A program made the position numbers and the translations under genes. Source: Acidisoma cellulosilyticum (GTDB lineage Bacteria > Pseudomonadota > Alphaproteobacteria > Acetobacterales > Acetobacteraceae). Taken from it: a stretch of DNA of 64,000 bases. Shown here piece after piece: positions 35,940-45,768 of this stretch (position 1 is the stretch's first letter; every line of letters starts with the position of its first letter). The notes beneath the pieces were generated by a model. It saw only the letters and a program-made list of their open reading frames with translations, was not told where the DNA came from and ran no database searches. The stretch is taken from the NCBI RefSeq assembly GCF_020621385.1, contig NZ_JAESVA010000016.1, positions 35,738 to 99,737 of the forward strand, read 5' to 3'.

Positions 35940-36668
35940 CTAGATTTGAGCAAGGCCGCCGAAGTAGATCTCCCGGGTGAGCTTATTGGCCCGTAATTCT
36001 GCGCCCGTTCCCGATAACACGACCCTCGCGCGCTGCATGACGTAGCCGCGGTCCGCAATCCGCAAGGCCGCCTCGGCATCCTGCTCAACTAAGATGATCG
36101 AGAGTCCCGAAGTATCCCTCAGCGACACCAGCGTGCGGAAGATCTGACGGATCACTAGCGGGGCGAGGCCCAATGAGGGTTCGTCGAGCAGGAGGCAGGT
36201 CGGTCGCGACATCAGGCCTCGGCCGACGGCCACCATCTGCTGCTGACCGCCCGACAAGGTTCCGGCCAGCTGAGTTTTCCGACGCAGCAGATCGGGAAAC
36301 AGCGCGTAGACTTTCGCGAGTTCGCTGTCTATCTCACCGCGATGGGCTTTTCGCCGCCAGTGGAAAGCGCCGAGCCTAAGATTCTCGTCGACCGTCAGAT
36401 CGGCGAAGAGATGCCGGCCCTCGGGAACAAGCGTGATGCCCTGGCGGATCAGGTGATGCGATCCGAGACGCGTCACATCCCTGCCCGCGAACGTGATCGT
36501 TCCTGCCACCGGCTGCAGCAATCCCGCAAGCGTACGCATCAGGGTCGTCTTGCCCACACCGTTTGCGCCGACGATGGCAACGATCTCTCCGCCGTCCATC
36601 TTCACGGATACATTGTCGAGCGCGACGACAGGACCGTATCGCACCTGGAGATCGGAGGCCTCAAGCAT
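35940..36668 (-). CDS. Branched-chain-type ABC transporter ATPase, LivF
   Basis: The protein has about 242 residues from the ATG at 36668 (in-frame ATGs also at 36674 and 36677). Walker A is GANGVGKTT, Q-loop GIT LVPEGRHLF, signature LSGGQQQMVAVGRGL, and Walker B CLLLDEPSLGL. This is typical of LivF, the smaller of the two cytoplasmic ATPases. It overlaps the LivG stop by a few bases, so the two are coupled. Confidence 0.92.
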   Translation of the reverse strand: MLEASDLQVRYGPVVALDNVSVKMDGGEIVAIVGANGVGKTTLMRTLAGLLQPVAGTITFAGRDVTRLGSHHLIRQGITLVPEGRHLFADLTVDENLRLGAFHWRRKAHRGEIDSELAKVYALFPDLLRRKTQLAGTLSGGQQQMVAVGRGLMSRPTCLLLDEPSLGLAPLVIRQIFRTLVSLRDTSGLSIILVEQDAEAALRIADRGYVMQRARVVLSGTGAELRANKLTREIYFGGLAQI

Positions 36669-37431
36669 CGTCATCATCCGGCACGCCGAGATAGGCGGCG
36701 ATCACGTCCTGATCACGACGGATCTCGTCAGGCGATCCTTCGGCAATCTTGCGGCCGAAATCCAGCACCGCGATGCGATCGCTGACGCCCATCACCAGGG
36801 TCATGGCATGCTCGACCAACAGGATCGTCACGCCGGTCTCGCGGATGCGGCGAATGAGGACGCCCAGCGCCTCGGTCTCGGCATCATTGAGCCCGGCCGC
36901 CGGTTCGTCGAGGAGCAGCAGTTTGGGCTGCATGGCGAGCGCACGGGCGAGTTCGATCAGCCGCTGCTGGCCGTAGGCGAGTTCGCCGGCCTCGCGGGAC
37001 GCGAGTTTCGCCAGTCCCACAAGCGTCAGCGCCTCCGTCGCCAGCTGCCGTATGGCCAGTTCCTCGCGCCGCTGCCTGGGCAGTCGCAGGACCGCGCCCA
37101 TCATGCCGCTCCGCCCCCGCAAATGGGCGCCGGCCATCACATTCTCGATGACCGTCTCACCGGGCATCAGCTGAACGTGCTGGAAAGTTCGGGCGATCGA
37201 CAACCCGGCCCGGCGATCGGGGCTGAGCTTGTCAAGCCGCTTGCCCCCGAAGCGCACCTCGCCGCTATCGGGCCGCAGCATTCCCGATATCATGTTAAAG
37301 GTCGTGGTCTTGCCGGCACCATTCGGTCCGATCAACCCGAAGATCGTACCTTCGCTCACGTCGAAGGTCACGCCATCCAAGGCCTGTACGCCACCAAAGC
37401 TCTTCGAGATGGCATCGATTGAGAGAATCAT
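36661..37431 (-). CDS. Branched-chain-type ABC transporter ATPase, LivG
   Basis: The protein has 256 residues from the ATG at 37431. Walker A is GPNGAGKTT, followed by SIARTFQHVQLMPGETVIENVM (LivG-type), signature LAYGQQRLIELARAL and Walker B LLLLDEPAAGLNDAE. The frame is open upstream to 37533, but that overlaps LivM; the chosen ATG gives the standard start MILSIDAISKSFGGV. It partners LivF. Confidence 0.92.
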   Translation of the reverse strand: MILSIDAISKSFGGVQALDGVTFDVSEGTIFGLIGPNGAGKTTTFNMISGMLRPDSGEVRFGGKRLDKLSPDRRAGLSIARTFQHVQLMPGETVIENVMAGAHLRGRSGMMGAVLRLPRQRREELAIRQLATEALTLVGLAKLASREAGELAYGQQRLIELARALAMQPKLLLLDEPAAGLNDAETEALGVLIRRIRETGVTILLVEHAMTLVMGVSDRIAVLDFGRKIAEGSPDEIRRDQDVIAAYLGVPDDDDA

Positions 37432-37441
37432 CCATGAACCT

Positions 37442-38377
37442 TCATGCAGGCGGTCTCGGGCGGGCGATGCGAAGGACTGAAGGCACGATGCCCTCCGGCA
37501 AGACGATGAGTGCGAGCAGAATGACCGCGCCATACATCACAGGCTGATAGAGCGGGTGATTCCGCAACGGCTCGTTCAGAAAAGTTAGCAGCACGCTACC
37601 GAGAATCGCGCCCCGCAGATCGCCTATGCCGCCGACGATCGCCATGGCTATCGCCGCGATGGAGACGTCGATCGTGAAGGAATCGGGTCCGATATAGCCG
37701 ATGAAGTGCCCGTAAAATGCGCCGGCACCGCCGCATAGCGCTGCCGAGAGGGCAAAGGCATCACTCTTATAGCGGGATACATTGATCCCGCAGGCCTGCG
37801 CGCCCTGTTCCGTCACCTTCAGCATATGCATGGCCCGGCCATAGCGCGAATGGACGAGATTATCGGCCGCCAGGAGAACGGCAAACCAGAACGCCGTCAA
37901 AATCAGAATGAAGCTATAGAGCGGCTCGATTCCGGGAATCGGCAGAACCGGCTTCGTCATGCCGAAAAGTCCGTTGAAGCCGCCCGTGAGAGACTCCCAA
38001 TGCAACGCCACTTCATACACGACCTGCGTAAAGGCCAGGGTGATCAGACCCAGAAAATGCCCTTTCACCCTCAGGATCGGCACGCCCAGCGCATAGCCGA
38101 CCGCACCCGAGACGACCAGTGACGCGATGAAGCCGAAGACGAAGGGCAGATCGAGGTCAAGCGTCACAAGTACCGCAGCATAGGCGCCAATACCGAAGAA
38201 ACCGGCTTGCGCCAGCGTGACCTGCCCGGCATGGCCGGTACAGATCGTCGTCGCCATCGCCAGCACGCCATAGATGAGCATGAAGGCCAGAATGGTCAGC
38301 GCGTAGTCATTTCCTTGCAACAGAAATCCGGCGACGACGGGCAGCGCGAGATAGATGCCGAGCTCCAGCTTCCCCAT
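37442..38377 (-). CDS. Branched-chain-type ABC transporter permease, LivM
   Basis: This 311-residue hydrophobic protein carries the LivM features TICTGHAGQVTLAQAGFFGIGAYAAV, RVKGHFLGLITLAFTQVV, SRYGRAMHMLKVTEQGAQACGINVSRYK in the ATPase-contact loop, and GGIGDLRGAILGSVLLTFLNE. It lies between LivH (3 bp) and LivG. Confidence 0.92.
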   Translation of the reverse strand: MGKLELGIYLALPVVAGFLLQGNDYALTILAFMLIYGVLAMATTICTGHAGQVTLAQAGFFGIGAYAAVLVTLDLDLPFVFGFIASLVVSGAVGYALGVPILRVKGHFLGLITLAFTQVVYEVALHWESLTGGFNGLFGMTKPVLPIPGIEPLYSFILILTAFWFAVLLAADNLVHSRYGRAMHMLKVTEQGAQACGINVSRYKSDAFALSAALCGGAGAFYGHFIGYIGPDSFTIDVSIAAIAMAIVGGIGDLRGAILGSVLLTFLNEPLRNHPLYQPVMYGAVILLALIVLPEGIVPSVLRIARPRPPA

Positions 38378-38380
38378 CGA

Positions 38381-39253
38381 TCAGGTCCGTTTCCCCAGCA
38401 GGCCCGCCGGTCGAATAACGATCACCAGCATCAACACACCGAAGACGAACATGTTCTGATAGTCCGAGGAGATCAGACCGGCGACGAAGGTTTCGAGGAT
38501 GCCGATGAAGACGCCTCCAAGCACCGCGGTCTGCGGCCGATCGATGCCGCCGAGGATGGCGCCGGCAAATCCCTTCAGAGAGAGGCTCAACCCGATCAGG
38601 GGATTGGCGCTGATAACCGGCGCAATGACAGCAGCGGCGGCACCGCTGATCAGCGCACTCAGCCCGAAGGCGTAGAAGCTGATCAGCCCGGCATTAAGTC
38701 CGATGACCCGTGCACCCTCCCGGTCACCCGCCGCGCCGCGCAAGGCAAGGCCGAACAAGGTACGCGTGAAAACGAAGTGCAGAACCGCCAGGATCACCAT
38801 AGTGCCACCGACGATCCAGAGCGCCTGCGGCAGGATGGCAGCGCCCGCAAGGTGGATCGGCGCGTCACCGGAGAAGGACGGCACAGACTGCGGCTGAGAG
38901 CCCCAAAGCAGCTGGATCAGGCCGCGGATCAGGATGCCGAGCGCCAGCGTGATCAGCAGCTGGACGGAGGGTTCCCGCGATCGCGCAGGCGCGATCAGCA
39001 ACCGCTCCAGCAAGCCCACGGTCAGGCCCGTGGCGAGGACGGTCAGCGGGATCGCGAGCAGCAGCGGCATGTGGAACGCCACGATGCAGGTCCAGATCGC
39101 AATCAAGCCCAGCACGACGAAATCGCCCTGGGCAAAGTTGATGATGCCGGTGCCGGCATGGACGACATAGAAGCAGAGGGCGAGCAGTCCGTAGACACAG
39201 CCCATCATGATGCCGCTCGCGAGCAGTTGCGGCATCATGGCAAGATCAGTCAT
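38381..39253 (-). CDS. Branched-chain-type ABC transporter permease, LivH
   Basis: This 290-residue permease has the LivH pattern: GCVYGLLALCFYVVHAGTGIINFAQGDFVVLG at the start, RTLFGLALRGAAGDREGARVIGLNAGLISFYAFG mid-protein, and FAGAILGGIDRPQTAVLGGVFIG near the end. It forms the heterodimeric channel with LivM. It follows the second binding protein by 24 bp. Confidence 0.92.
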   Translation of the reverse strand: MTDLAMMPQLLASGIMMGCVYGLLALCFYVVHAGTGIINFAQGDFVVLGLIAIWTCIVAFHMPLLLAIPLTVLATGLTVGLLERLLIAPARSREPSVQLLITLALGILIRGLIQLLWGSQPQSVPSFSGDAPIHLAGAAILPQALWIVGGTMVILAVLHFVFTRTLFGLALRGAAGDREGARVIGLNAGLISFYAFGLSALISGAAAAVIAPVISANPLIGLSLSLKGFAGAILGGIDRPQTAVLGGVFIGILETFVAGLISSDYQNMFVFGVLMLVIVIRPAGLLGKRT

Positions 39254-39277
39254 GGCAAGCCTGCTTCACCCGCGCCG

Positions 39278-40423
39278 TCATGGCGTCCACGGAATACGCT
39301 TGCCGTTCTGGAAGGTGCAGAGCGGGATCTGCTCCAGATGCGGGCCATTGTGCCATTCCGACGTGAATCTATAATTCGTGCCGATGCCGTCGAAGCTCAG
39401 GTGATCGAGCTTGTCATTGAGGTTGGCGCGCGTCAGCGGCTTGTTCTCATCGGCCAGGGACTGCAGGCTCACGCCGATCATGCGCATCATGTCATAGCCG
39501 TTGATGGCACCGTTGGAGAGCGGCTTGTTGTATCGCGCCAGATAATCGCGCTTCAACGCCGGCAGGTTCTGGTTGGCAGGATCGTCGAGACAAGCATAGT
39601 CCCAGAATACGACGCCGTTCAGCCGGTTCCCGGCGAGGGCCTGCGATTGCGCGTCGGCAAGTCCGTTCGGACCGACGATCATCATTTTATCCATCCCGAG
39701 CTGTTCGACTGCACGGATCATGGCGTTGGTCGCGATGCCCTGGGTGAGCGAAAGCAGTGCGGTGGCTCCTGAGCTTTTAATCCTCGTGAGCTGCGCCGTG
39801 AAGTCGGTGTCACCGTATCTGTAATCCTCGCTGTCAACCGCGGTCATCCCGTAACTCGGCGCGCGGCGCTTCGCATCTCGTGCACCATCATTGCCACCGG
39901 CGTCAGCCAGGGCAAGAGTTGCAAGCCGTTGACCTTTGCCAAGGTGTTTGACGATGGCGGCGAGGAGCGCCTGATTGCCGGTTTCGAGCGACGGCCCGAC
40001 CCGGTAATACCAGCTGTAATTGCTTGCCGTCAGCGCAGTGCCGTAGGCGATGGACAGTTCCGGGATCTGGTTCTCGTCGATGATCTGGCGGACCGCCATT
40101 GCGGCACCGGACGTGCTCGGCCCGATAATGGCCAGCAGATCTGGATCGCGCACAAGTTCCTGGAACGCGATCACCGTCGGTTCGATGGACGTGCGGTCAT
40201 CGCGCGACACCGCGACCAACTGGCGCCCGTCGATGCCGCCGCGGGCATTGATCTGCTCCATGGCCAGGATCGCCCCCTGCGCGGACGGGATGCCGAAAGA
40301 ATCGGCCAGCGCGCCGGTCTGTGCCTGCACGATGCCGATTTTGATAGGTTCCTTCTGGGCCATCGCCGACAGAGGAAGGAAGGCGAGAGCGGTGACCATA
40401 CACCGCAGGAAGATTTTGCGCAT
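39278..40423 (-). CDS. Branched-chain-type ABC transporter substrate-binding protein, second copy
   Basis: This 381-residue Peripla_BP_6 protein has a signal peptide (MRKIFLRCMVTALAFLPLSAMA-QKE). The mature start IKIGIVQAQTGALADSFGIPSAQGAILAMEQINARGGIDGRQL and the segment LLAIIGPSTSGAAMAVRQIIDENQIPELS are typical of the amide/amino acid-binding group. It directly precedes livH-livM-livG-livF and follows the hydantoinase-type genes, so a HyuAB substrate is the natural guess. Confidence 0.92.
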   Translation of the reverse strand: MRKIFLRCMVTALAFLPLSAMAQKEPIKIGIVQAQTGALADSFGIPSAQGAILAMEQINARGGIDGRQLVAVSRDDRTSIEPTVIAFQELVRDPDLLAIIGPSTSGAAMAVRQIIDENQIPELSIAYGTALTASNYSWYYRVGPSLETGNQALLAAIVKHLGKGQRLATLALADAGGNDGARDAKRRAPSYGMTAVDSEDYRYGDTDFTAQLTRIKSSGATALLSLTQGIATNAMIRAVEQLGMDKMMIVGPNGLADAQSQALAGNRLNGVVFWDYACLDDPANQNLPALKRDYLARYNKPLSNGAINGYDMMRMIGVSLQSLADENKPLTRANLNDKLDHLSFDGIGTNYRFTSEWHNGPHLEQIPLCTFQNGKRIPWTP

Positions 40424-40482
40424 ATTAGCTCCTTCACGAATTCTCGGATCGTTCGCCGGAGGATCTGGGTTAGTCTGTGTCC

Positions 40483-42597
40483 TCAGGACGATGCCGCCGT
40501 CTGACTTGTGGCCGGCGTAAGTTCCGGATTCACGAGATCGATGAGTATGCTATGATGTTCGGTAACGTAGGCTTTCGCGGCACTCGGGACGAGTGAGACC
40601 GTCAGTTTATCCTGTATCAGACAAGGCCCTTCGACCGTATGGCCGAACGGCATCGTTTCGAGATCATAGACCGCGAGGTCGATTTCGCCGCCCTCCTCCT
40701 TCAGGAAGACGCGCCGCCACTTCGGCTGTGGAACGGACTGGACTTTGGCGATCTTGTCGCTCTCAACTCGTGGCTCACCACGACCGATTGCGACCAGGTT
40801 GAATTCGGTGATCTCGACAGCATCCTCAGGCGACCGCACCGAATAATGCGTTTCATGCAGCCTATGGAACGCCTCTATGAACACCGCAAGGTCCGTCTCG
40901 TCGCGAATCTCCGGCCGTGCAAGCGGCACGGAAAGCTGCCAGACCTGTCCGGCGTATCGGGCCTCTGCCGTAAACTGCAGCTCACGGTGTTGATCCGGCA
41001 CCCCCATGCGGTCAAGGTACGCGCGCCCCTCCCTCTCCAACTCAGCGAGCACCTTTCCGACCCGTTCGTACGCGAAACCGAGGCTGCTTGTGAACAAGCT
41101 CTGGCCGAAGTTGAATTTAACATCGCCGCGGTCGATTCCGAAGGCACTGAGCACCCCAGCGGCGCGGGGCACGATGACCCGGCAAATGCCGAGTTCCCGC
41201 GCGATGGCCGCTGCATGCAAGCCGCCCGCTGACCCTCCGGAGACAAGCAGGAAATCGCGAGGATCAACACCGCGACGCACCGTTATTTCCTCGATCGCGC
41301 CGACCATGTTCTGCTCGATCGTCAGGCAAATAAGGCTGGCGGCTTCGGCAACCGTCATGCCAAGGGGCATCCCGATGTCGTCGGCAATCACCTTTTCGGC
41401 TGCGGCCCGCGAAAGCTGCATCTGGCCATCCGCGAAACCGTCGGGATCGATCAGGCCGCGCACGAGATTGGCATCGGTGACCGTGGCCCGCTGGCCGCCG
41501 CGGCCGTAGCATGCGGGGCCCGGGAAAGCACCTGCGCTCTCTGGCCCAACGTGGATAAATCCACCGGTATCGACGCGGGCGATGGAGCCTCCGCCAGCGC
41601 CAATGGTCAATACTTCCACAGAAGGGACGCCGAAAAGCTCACCGCCGATCATGCCCTCGCGATGCATGGGCGTCTGCCAAGCCGTCGTGACGCTCACGTC
41701 GAAGCTGGTTCCACCCATATCGACGGTGATGATGTTGCCATGGTCAATGCGCTCCATGCGCGCTATCTCGCTGCCGGCATGTGGAATGGCCGATGGCCCG
41801 GACATGCACAGGTAGACGGGCTTGGCCATCACCTCCTCGATCGAGGTGCGGCCGCCGTTCGAGGTGACGAGGGTCAGCACTCCGGAGAAGCCGCTCGTCT
41901 CGAGCCTCGCCCGAAGTTCGTTGACGTTGCGGTAGACGATCGGTTTCAGCGAGGCGTCGATCGCCGTGGCCGAGGTGCGCCGGTATTCCCGGATCGTCGG
42001 GTGGACCTGATGGCCGAGGGAGACAGGTATCTCAGGCCAGGTCTCCGCAATGATTTCTCCAATGCGGATCTCGTGCGCCGGGTTGGAGATCGACCACAGC
42101 AGCGAGACCGCGACCGCCTCCACCCCCCAATGCTTCATCTGCGCAATGGCGGCGTGCACCTGGGCTTCGTCAAGGGGTGTCTCCATCCCGCCCTCCGCGT
42201 TCATACGCTCGGTGATCCCGAACGTCAGTCGCCGAGGCAGAAAGGGCTCAGGAAAGTCGACCCATAGATTATACGTGTCCGCCTTGCCCCCCTCCCTGAT
42301 GAGGAGAGTATCGCGAAATCCCTCGGTGCAGAGCAGCGCTGTCTTCGCCGTTTTGCGTTCAAGAATGGCGTTGGTGGCAACAGTCGTGCCGCAGGCGAAG
42401 CTACGACATTCTCCAAGGAGGCCGCTGAGGCGGACACCCCGCCGCTCGGCGATCATCGTCAGGCCGTTGAAGATGCCGTCAGAGATGCGGCCGTTCGTCG
42501 TGGATGATTTATAGGTCTCAATTCCGCCTTCAGCATCACGGACGACGAAGTCCGTGAATGTTCCGCCGATGTCCAATGATATGGCAACGGCGCTCAC
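40483..42597 (-). CDS. Hydantoinase/oxoprolinase family protein, subunit A (HyuA)
   Basis: This 704-residue ASKHA-fold ATPase starts with DIGGTFTDFVV at residues 9-17 (phosphate loop). ACGTTVATNAILERKTAKTALLCTEGFRDTL is the HyuA-specific block, followed by ITVDMGGTSFDVSV, GGGSIARVDTGG and GPACYGRGGQRATVTDANLV. It hydrolyses or carboxylates cyclic amides, ketones or related compounds together with HyuB, using ATP. The HyuB stop and HyuA start overlap (ATGA). The family includes N-methylhydantoinase, 5-oxoprolinase and acetone/acetophenone carboxylases, and sequence alone does not choose among them. Confidence 0.9.
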   Translation of the reverse strand: MSAVAISLDIGGTFTDFVVRDAEGGIETYKSSTTNGRISDGIFNGLTMIAERRGVRLSGLLGECRSFACGTTVATNAILERKTAKTALLCTEGFRDTLLIREGGKADTYNLWVDFPEPFLPRRLTFGITERMNAEGGMETPLDEAQVHAAIAQMKHWGVEAVAVSLLWSISNPAHEIRIGEIIAETWPEIPVSLGHQVHPTIREYRRTSATAIDASLKPIVYRNVNELRARLETSGFSGVLTLVTSNGGRTSIEEVMAKPVYLCMSGPSAIPHAGSEIARMERIDHGNIITVDMGGTSFDVSVTTAWQTPMHREGMIGGELFGVPSVEVLTIGAGGGSIARVDTGGFIHVGPESAGAFPGPACYGRGGQRATVTDANLVRGLIDPDGFADGQMQLSRAAAEKVIADDIGMPLGMTVAEAASLICLTIEQNMVGAIEEITVRRGVDPRDFLLVSGGSAGGLHAAAIARELGICRVIVPRAAGVLSAFGIDRGDVKFNFGQSLFTSSLGFAYERVGKVLAELEREGRAYLDRMGVPDQHRELQFTAEARYAGQVWQLSVPLARPEIRDETDLAVFIEAFHRLHETHYSVRSPEDAVEITEFNLVAIGRGEPRVESDKIAKVQSVPQPKWRRVFLKEEGGEIDLAVYDLETMPFGHTVEGPCLIQDKLTVSLVPSAAKAYVTEHHSILIDLVNPELTPATSQTAASS

Positions 42598-44384
42598 TGG
42601 CGGATGTCCTCACCGAGGCTTGCGCGCCGGACTTCGGTCGCGGGCACGTCGACCAGGACTCTCTCTCCGTCGTACGAGGTCACAACGCCGTACAATTCAC
42701 TGGCATGGGACTTGGAAATCCAGCCCTCCTCCAGCCGCTGCGCCACCCGTCCAGGATCGCGTTTGAGAGGATCGCCGAAGCCGCCTCCGCCACAGGCCTG
42801 CGATACCAGGCTTTCGCCTTTCTGCAGCACGGTATCGAGGAACGCGGGCATTTCCGTCTTTCTGCCGTCAGTGTCGATCTTCCAGGTGCGGTTGAAGCCC
42901 CCTGCCCGGCCCATGGCGATGCCGGCAGGGGGATGATCGCGACCGCCGGAGTTCGCTGTGAACCGGACCTCATCCTGCCGCGCGCGATAGACACAAAGGG
43001 CGCCCGGCGCACCATCCCATTGGCCGGGTCCGGCGGAGTCTTCGCCGACTTCCAACCGCTCGACGATGATCGGCTGCTGTTGCTCGACGATTTCCACACT
43101 TGCCTGGTTGAGCACACCCGCAGCCCCGCTGCCGCCGTTGGTCAGCCACCCGTCATGACCATGGACTCCGCCGCCGCCCCAGTAGCCCATGATGATTTGG
43201 TTGGCGAAGGCGCGCCCGCCATGGCGCATGTCACGTCCAGAGACAACGGCGCATGAGGCTGGATTGCCGACAGTAGCGAAACCGGCGCCAAGACCCGGCG
43301 CGACACCGGCAAAGAGCGACTGCACCAGCGGCGACAGCACCTGGCACAAATTCGTCGTCGCGGCGGACGTGGCTGCCGGAAACCGTGGCTTTCCGACCGC
43401 AGCCCCTTCACGCAGCAGCAGGCGGATCCGCCTGTAAGCGCCGGTGCAGCGCGGAATGTCAGGACCGAGCATGCTGAGCACCCCATTGCGGCAGCTCGCC
43501 GTCGTAGTACTCTCACTCATGTTGATGCCGAGCGGAAGATTGTCGACATTATTGCGCAAGTCGATCTCGATCATCGCGGCGTCAGGATCGATCGTCAGAA
43601 TGGCGCGAACCGGAATGCCTGGCGCACCGGGGATGACGGCATCGTGGAAAGCCTCTTTCTCAACTCTGAAAGCTGGCAGGCGCCGGATGGCCTCGACCGT
43701 CATACGCTCCGCATAGTCCTGATATTGATCGAGGAAGGCTAGTACAGTCTCCCGGCCATACCGGACGCACAGCTCTTCGATACCGCGTTCCCCGGTGCGA
43801 ACGGCGGCAAGGCAGGCAAGATAATCACCGTAGAATTGCGATGGCGCTCGGATGTTTGCCTTGCAGATGTCGATGACCTCCGTCACATCGCGACGCTCGC
43901 GCTGGATCCGGACGCAGGGGATCAACAATCCTTCCTCATAAACGTCCCGCGCGAGCGGGCCGTAGGTCGTGGGCGTGGGGAAGCCCATGTCGGCCAGATG
44001 GGCGCGAGCAATTGTGTGAAACACAAGTTTGCCCTCGAAGAACACAGGCGCACACAGCGTAAAGTCGCCGCAGTGGGTATTGCCGTGGTAGGCGCTGTTG
44101 TTGGCGAAGCAGTCCCCCGGCCGAATGTCGTCGCCATATTTTTCGACGACCGCACGTGGGATGAGGTCGATCGCGCTCGCGTGTACCGGCAGACCGACCG
44201 CGGCACTGACCGTCTGCAGCTTTGCGTCCGTGATGCTGCAGGTGAAGTCTTTGGCCGTGTTCAGAACCCCGGAACGGCCCGATTTGAAGAGCGCGTTGAC
44301 CATGTCCCCGATGATGGCTTCAAAGCGGCGACGCAAGACCACCATGGTGAACATATCGATGGTGGGCTGAGTTGCTTGAGCCAT
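42594..44384 (-). CDS. Hydantoinase B/oxoprolinase family protein, subunit B (HyuB)
   Basis: The protein has 596 residues from the ATG at 44384, preceded by AGGAATCTT; the frame is open to 44432 but lacks a better site. Family blocks are FTMVVLRRRFEAIIGDMVNALFKSGRSGVLN in parts, PGDCFANNSAYHGNTHCGDFTLCAPVF, and C-terminal GGGGFGDPLKRDPGRVAQRLEEGW. It is coupled to HyuA downstream and divergent from the LysR gene. The pair plus the Liv-type importer suggests uptake and ring opening or carboxylation of a small amide or ketone. Confidence 0.9.
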   Translation of the reverse strand: MAQATQPTIDMFTMVVLRRRFEAIIGDMVNALFKSGRSGVLNTAKDFTCSITDAKLQTVSAAVGLPVHASAIDLIPRAVVEKYGDDIRPGDCFANNSAYHGNTHCGDFTLCAPVFFEGKLVFHTIARAHLADMGFPTPTTYGPLARDVYEEGLLIPCVRIQRERRDVTEVIDICKANIRAPSQFYGDYLACLAAVRTGERGIEELCVRYGRETVLAFLDQYQDYAERMTVEAIRRLPAFRVEKEAFHDAVIPGAPGIPVRAILTIDPDAAMIEIDLRNNVDNLPLGINMSESTTTASCRNGVLSMLGPDIPRCTGAYRRIRLLLREGAAVGKPRFPAATSAATTNLCQVLSPLVQSLFAGVAPGLGAGFATVGNPASCAVVSGRDMRHGGRAFANQIIMGYWGGGGVHGHDGWLTNGGSGAAGVLNQASVEIVEQQQPIIVERLEVGEDSAGPGQWDGAPGALCVYRARQDEVRFTANSGGRDHPPAGIAMGRAGGFNRTWKIDTDGRKTEMPAFLDTVLQKGESLVSQACGGGGFGDPLKRDPGRVAQRLEEGWISKSHASELYGVVTSYDGERVLVDVPATEVRRASLGEDIRQ

Positions 44385-44442
44385 AAGATTCCTGAGCCGC
44401 TTTTCCTCCCACAATCTTGGCCAGATGCGCACTAAGGTCTAC

Positions 44443-44460
44443 CAGGAATTAGGTATCCTG
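44443..44460. promoter_or_regulatory. Candidate LysR-regulator binding site
   Basis: CAGGAATTAGGTATCCTG has perfect 5-bp arms (CAGGA/TCCTG) and lies in the 91-bp gap between divergent hyuB and the LysR gene, where LysR regulators usually bind. The assignment is positional. Confidence 0.4.
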
Positions 44461-44475
44461 TGATAAGTTTTGTTT

Positions 44476-45420
44476 ATGTCGACCACTTTGCGCCAGATCG
44501 AGGTCTTCCGCCTGATTATGCTCACGCGGAATCTTACCGAAGCAGCACGGCTGCTCGGCGTTTCGCAGCCGGCCGTCAGCCAGTCGCTTAAGGAGCTCGA
44601 GGCGCAGCTGGGCCTGACGCTGTTTGTACGCTTTGGAAGCCGCATAAGCCCGACAGGGGAGGCCCGGCTGCTGCTGCCGGAGGCTGAGCGGCTTCTCGGG
44701 CAAATGGGCGTGCTGCAGGGCCGCGCCACGGAGTTGCGGGATGCCGGAGCAGGGTCGTTGCAGATCGCCTCGATGCCGAACGTCGCCGCCTGCATCCTGC
44801 CTGCCGCTGTTACCAGTTTTCTCAAAGAGCGGCCGCGCGTAAACGTAAAGCTCAACGCTTACGTCATCAGGGAAGTGGTAAGGCAGGTCCGGCAGGAAGG
44901 AGCGGACCTAGGCTTCGTCTATGCCCCCGTGGACGACCCGGCCGTTGCTATCGAACCAGTAATCCGGGCGCCGATGGTGTGCGTGCTGCGACCGGACCAC
45001 CGCCTCGCAGCCAGAACCGAGATCGAACTAACGGATCTCGCCGATGAGCAGGTAATCCTGCTCGATCCGCTGAATACGCCCGGTCTATATTTGCATCGGC
45101 GCATCGAGGAAACCGGTGTGCGGATCAGGCGCGTAGTCGAAACGAATCTGTCCTTTGCAGCACTGAGCATGGTACGCAGCGGCACTGGCATCTTTGTCAC
45201 GGACCCCGTCGTTCTCCTCTCTGGCCTTGGACAGGGCCTGGTCATTCGGGAAGTGAGGCCGACGATCCCCGTAGACCTTGTCGCGATCTATGCACGGCAG
45301 CGGCCGGTTCCGCGTCTTTCAGTCCGATTTATGGCTCATTTGAAGCCCGCCGCCCTGCGGATATGCGAGATGCTTCGGGAGATGGGTTGCGAAGCATCGG
45401 TCGGACAGGGGGATGCCTGA
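44476..45420 (+). CDS. LysR-family transcriptional regulator
   Basis: The protein has 314 residues from the ATG at 44476 (an upstream TTG at 44470 is less likely). The N-terminal winged helix reads LRQIEVFRLIMLTRNLTEAARLLGVSQPAVSQSLKELEAQLGLTLF, followed by a substrate domain with AGSLQIASMPNVAACILP and FAALSMVRSGTGIFVTDPVVLL. It is divergent from the hyuB-hyuA-liv operon and is its likely activator. Confidence 0.92.
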   Translation: MSTTLRQIEVFRLIMLTRNLTEAARLLGVSQPAVSQSLKELEAQLGLTLFVRFGSRISPTGEARLLLPEAERLLGQMGVLQGRATELRDAGAGSLQIASMPNVAACILPAAVTSFLKERPRVNVKLNAYVIREVVRQVRQEGADLGFVYAPVDDPAVAIEPVIRAPMVCVLRPDHRLAARTEIELTDLADEQVILLDPLNTPGLYLHRRIEETGVRIRRVVETNLSFAALSMVRSGTGIFVTDPVVLLSGLGQGLVIREVRPTIPVDLVAIYARQRPVPRLSVRFMAHLKPAALRICEMLREMGCEASVGQGDA

Positions 45421-45768
45421 TGCGACAACGGGCTTCCCGCTGAAATGCAGCTGGCTGAAGTGCCGCGGCATCGATCGGGGGCGGCAAGGCCATGAGGAGC
45501 ACCCTTGGTCTGGCACGCGGCAGAGGCGTGCCTCAATGAAGGCGATGGCGTCGCTGACGTGCCAGATCGGCGGCCGCCGCGGGCGATACGGTTCGACGCA
45601 CTCGGGCAGCTTGAGGACCACGAGGCAGGCCCGCAGCAGCTCCGTAATATCGCTGCCCCTTGGCATACGGCCTCGCAACATCGGGTGGTTACCGGTCTGT
45701 CCACTCCAGGGTGGAAACGCGATAAAGCGGTCGGGCGGGCGACAGGCAGCGCGGAGGAGCGACAGTCG
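45421..45768. other. No recognisable gene
   Basis: Open frames exist on both strands, but none shows a domain motif or a plausible ribosome-binding site. It separates the LysR gene from a broken SDR gene and is probably decayed coding DNA. Confidence 0.4.

Noticed and set aside
36493..37422. 309-codon open frame on plus
   Set aside because: Antisense to livF and livG; both have complete Walker and signature motifs on minus.
38207..39772. 521-codon open frame on plus rich in Arg/Asp/Gln
   Set aside because: It is antisense to livM, livH and the binding-protein gene, whose motifs are all intact; composition is typical of a GC-rich shadow frame.
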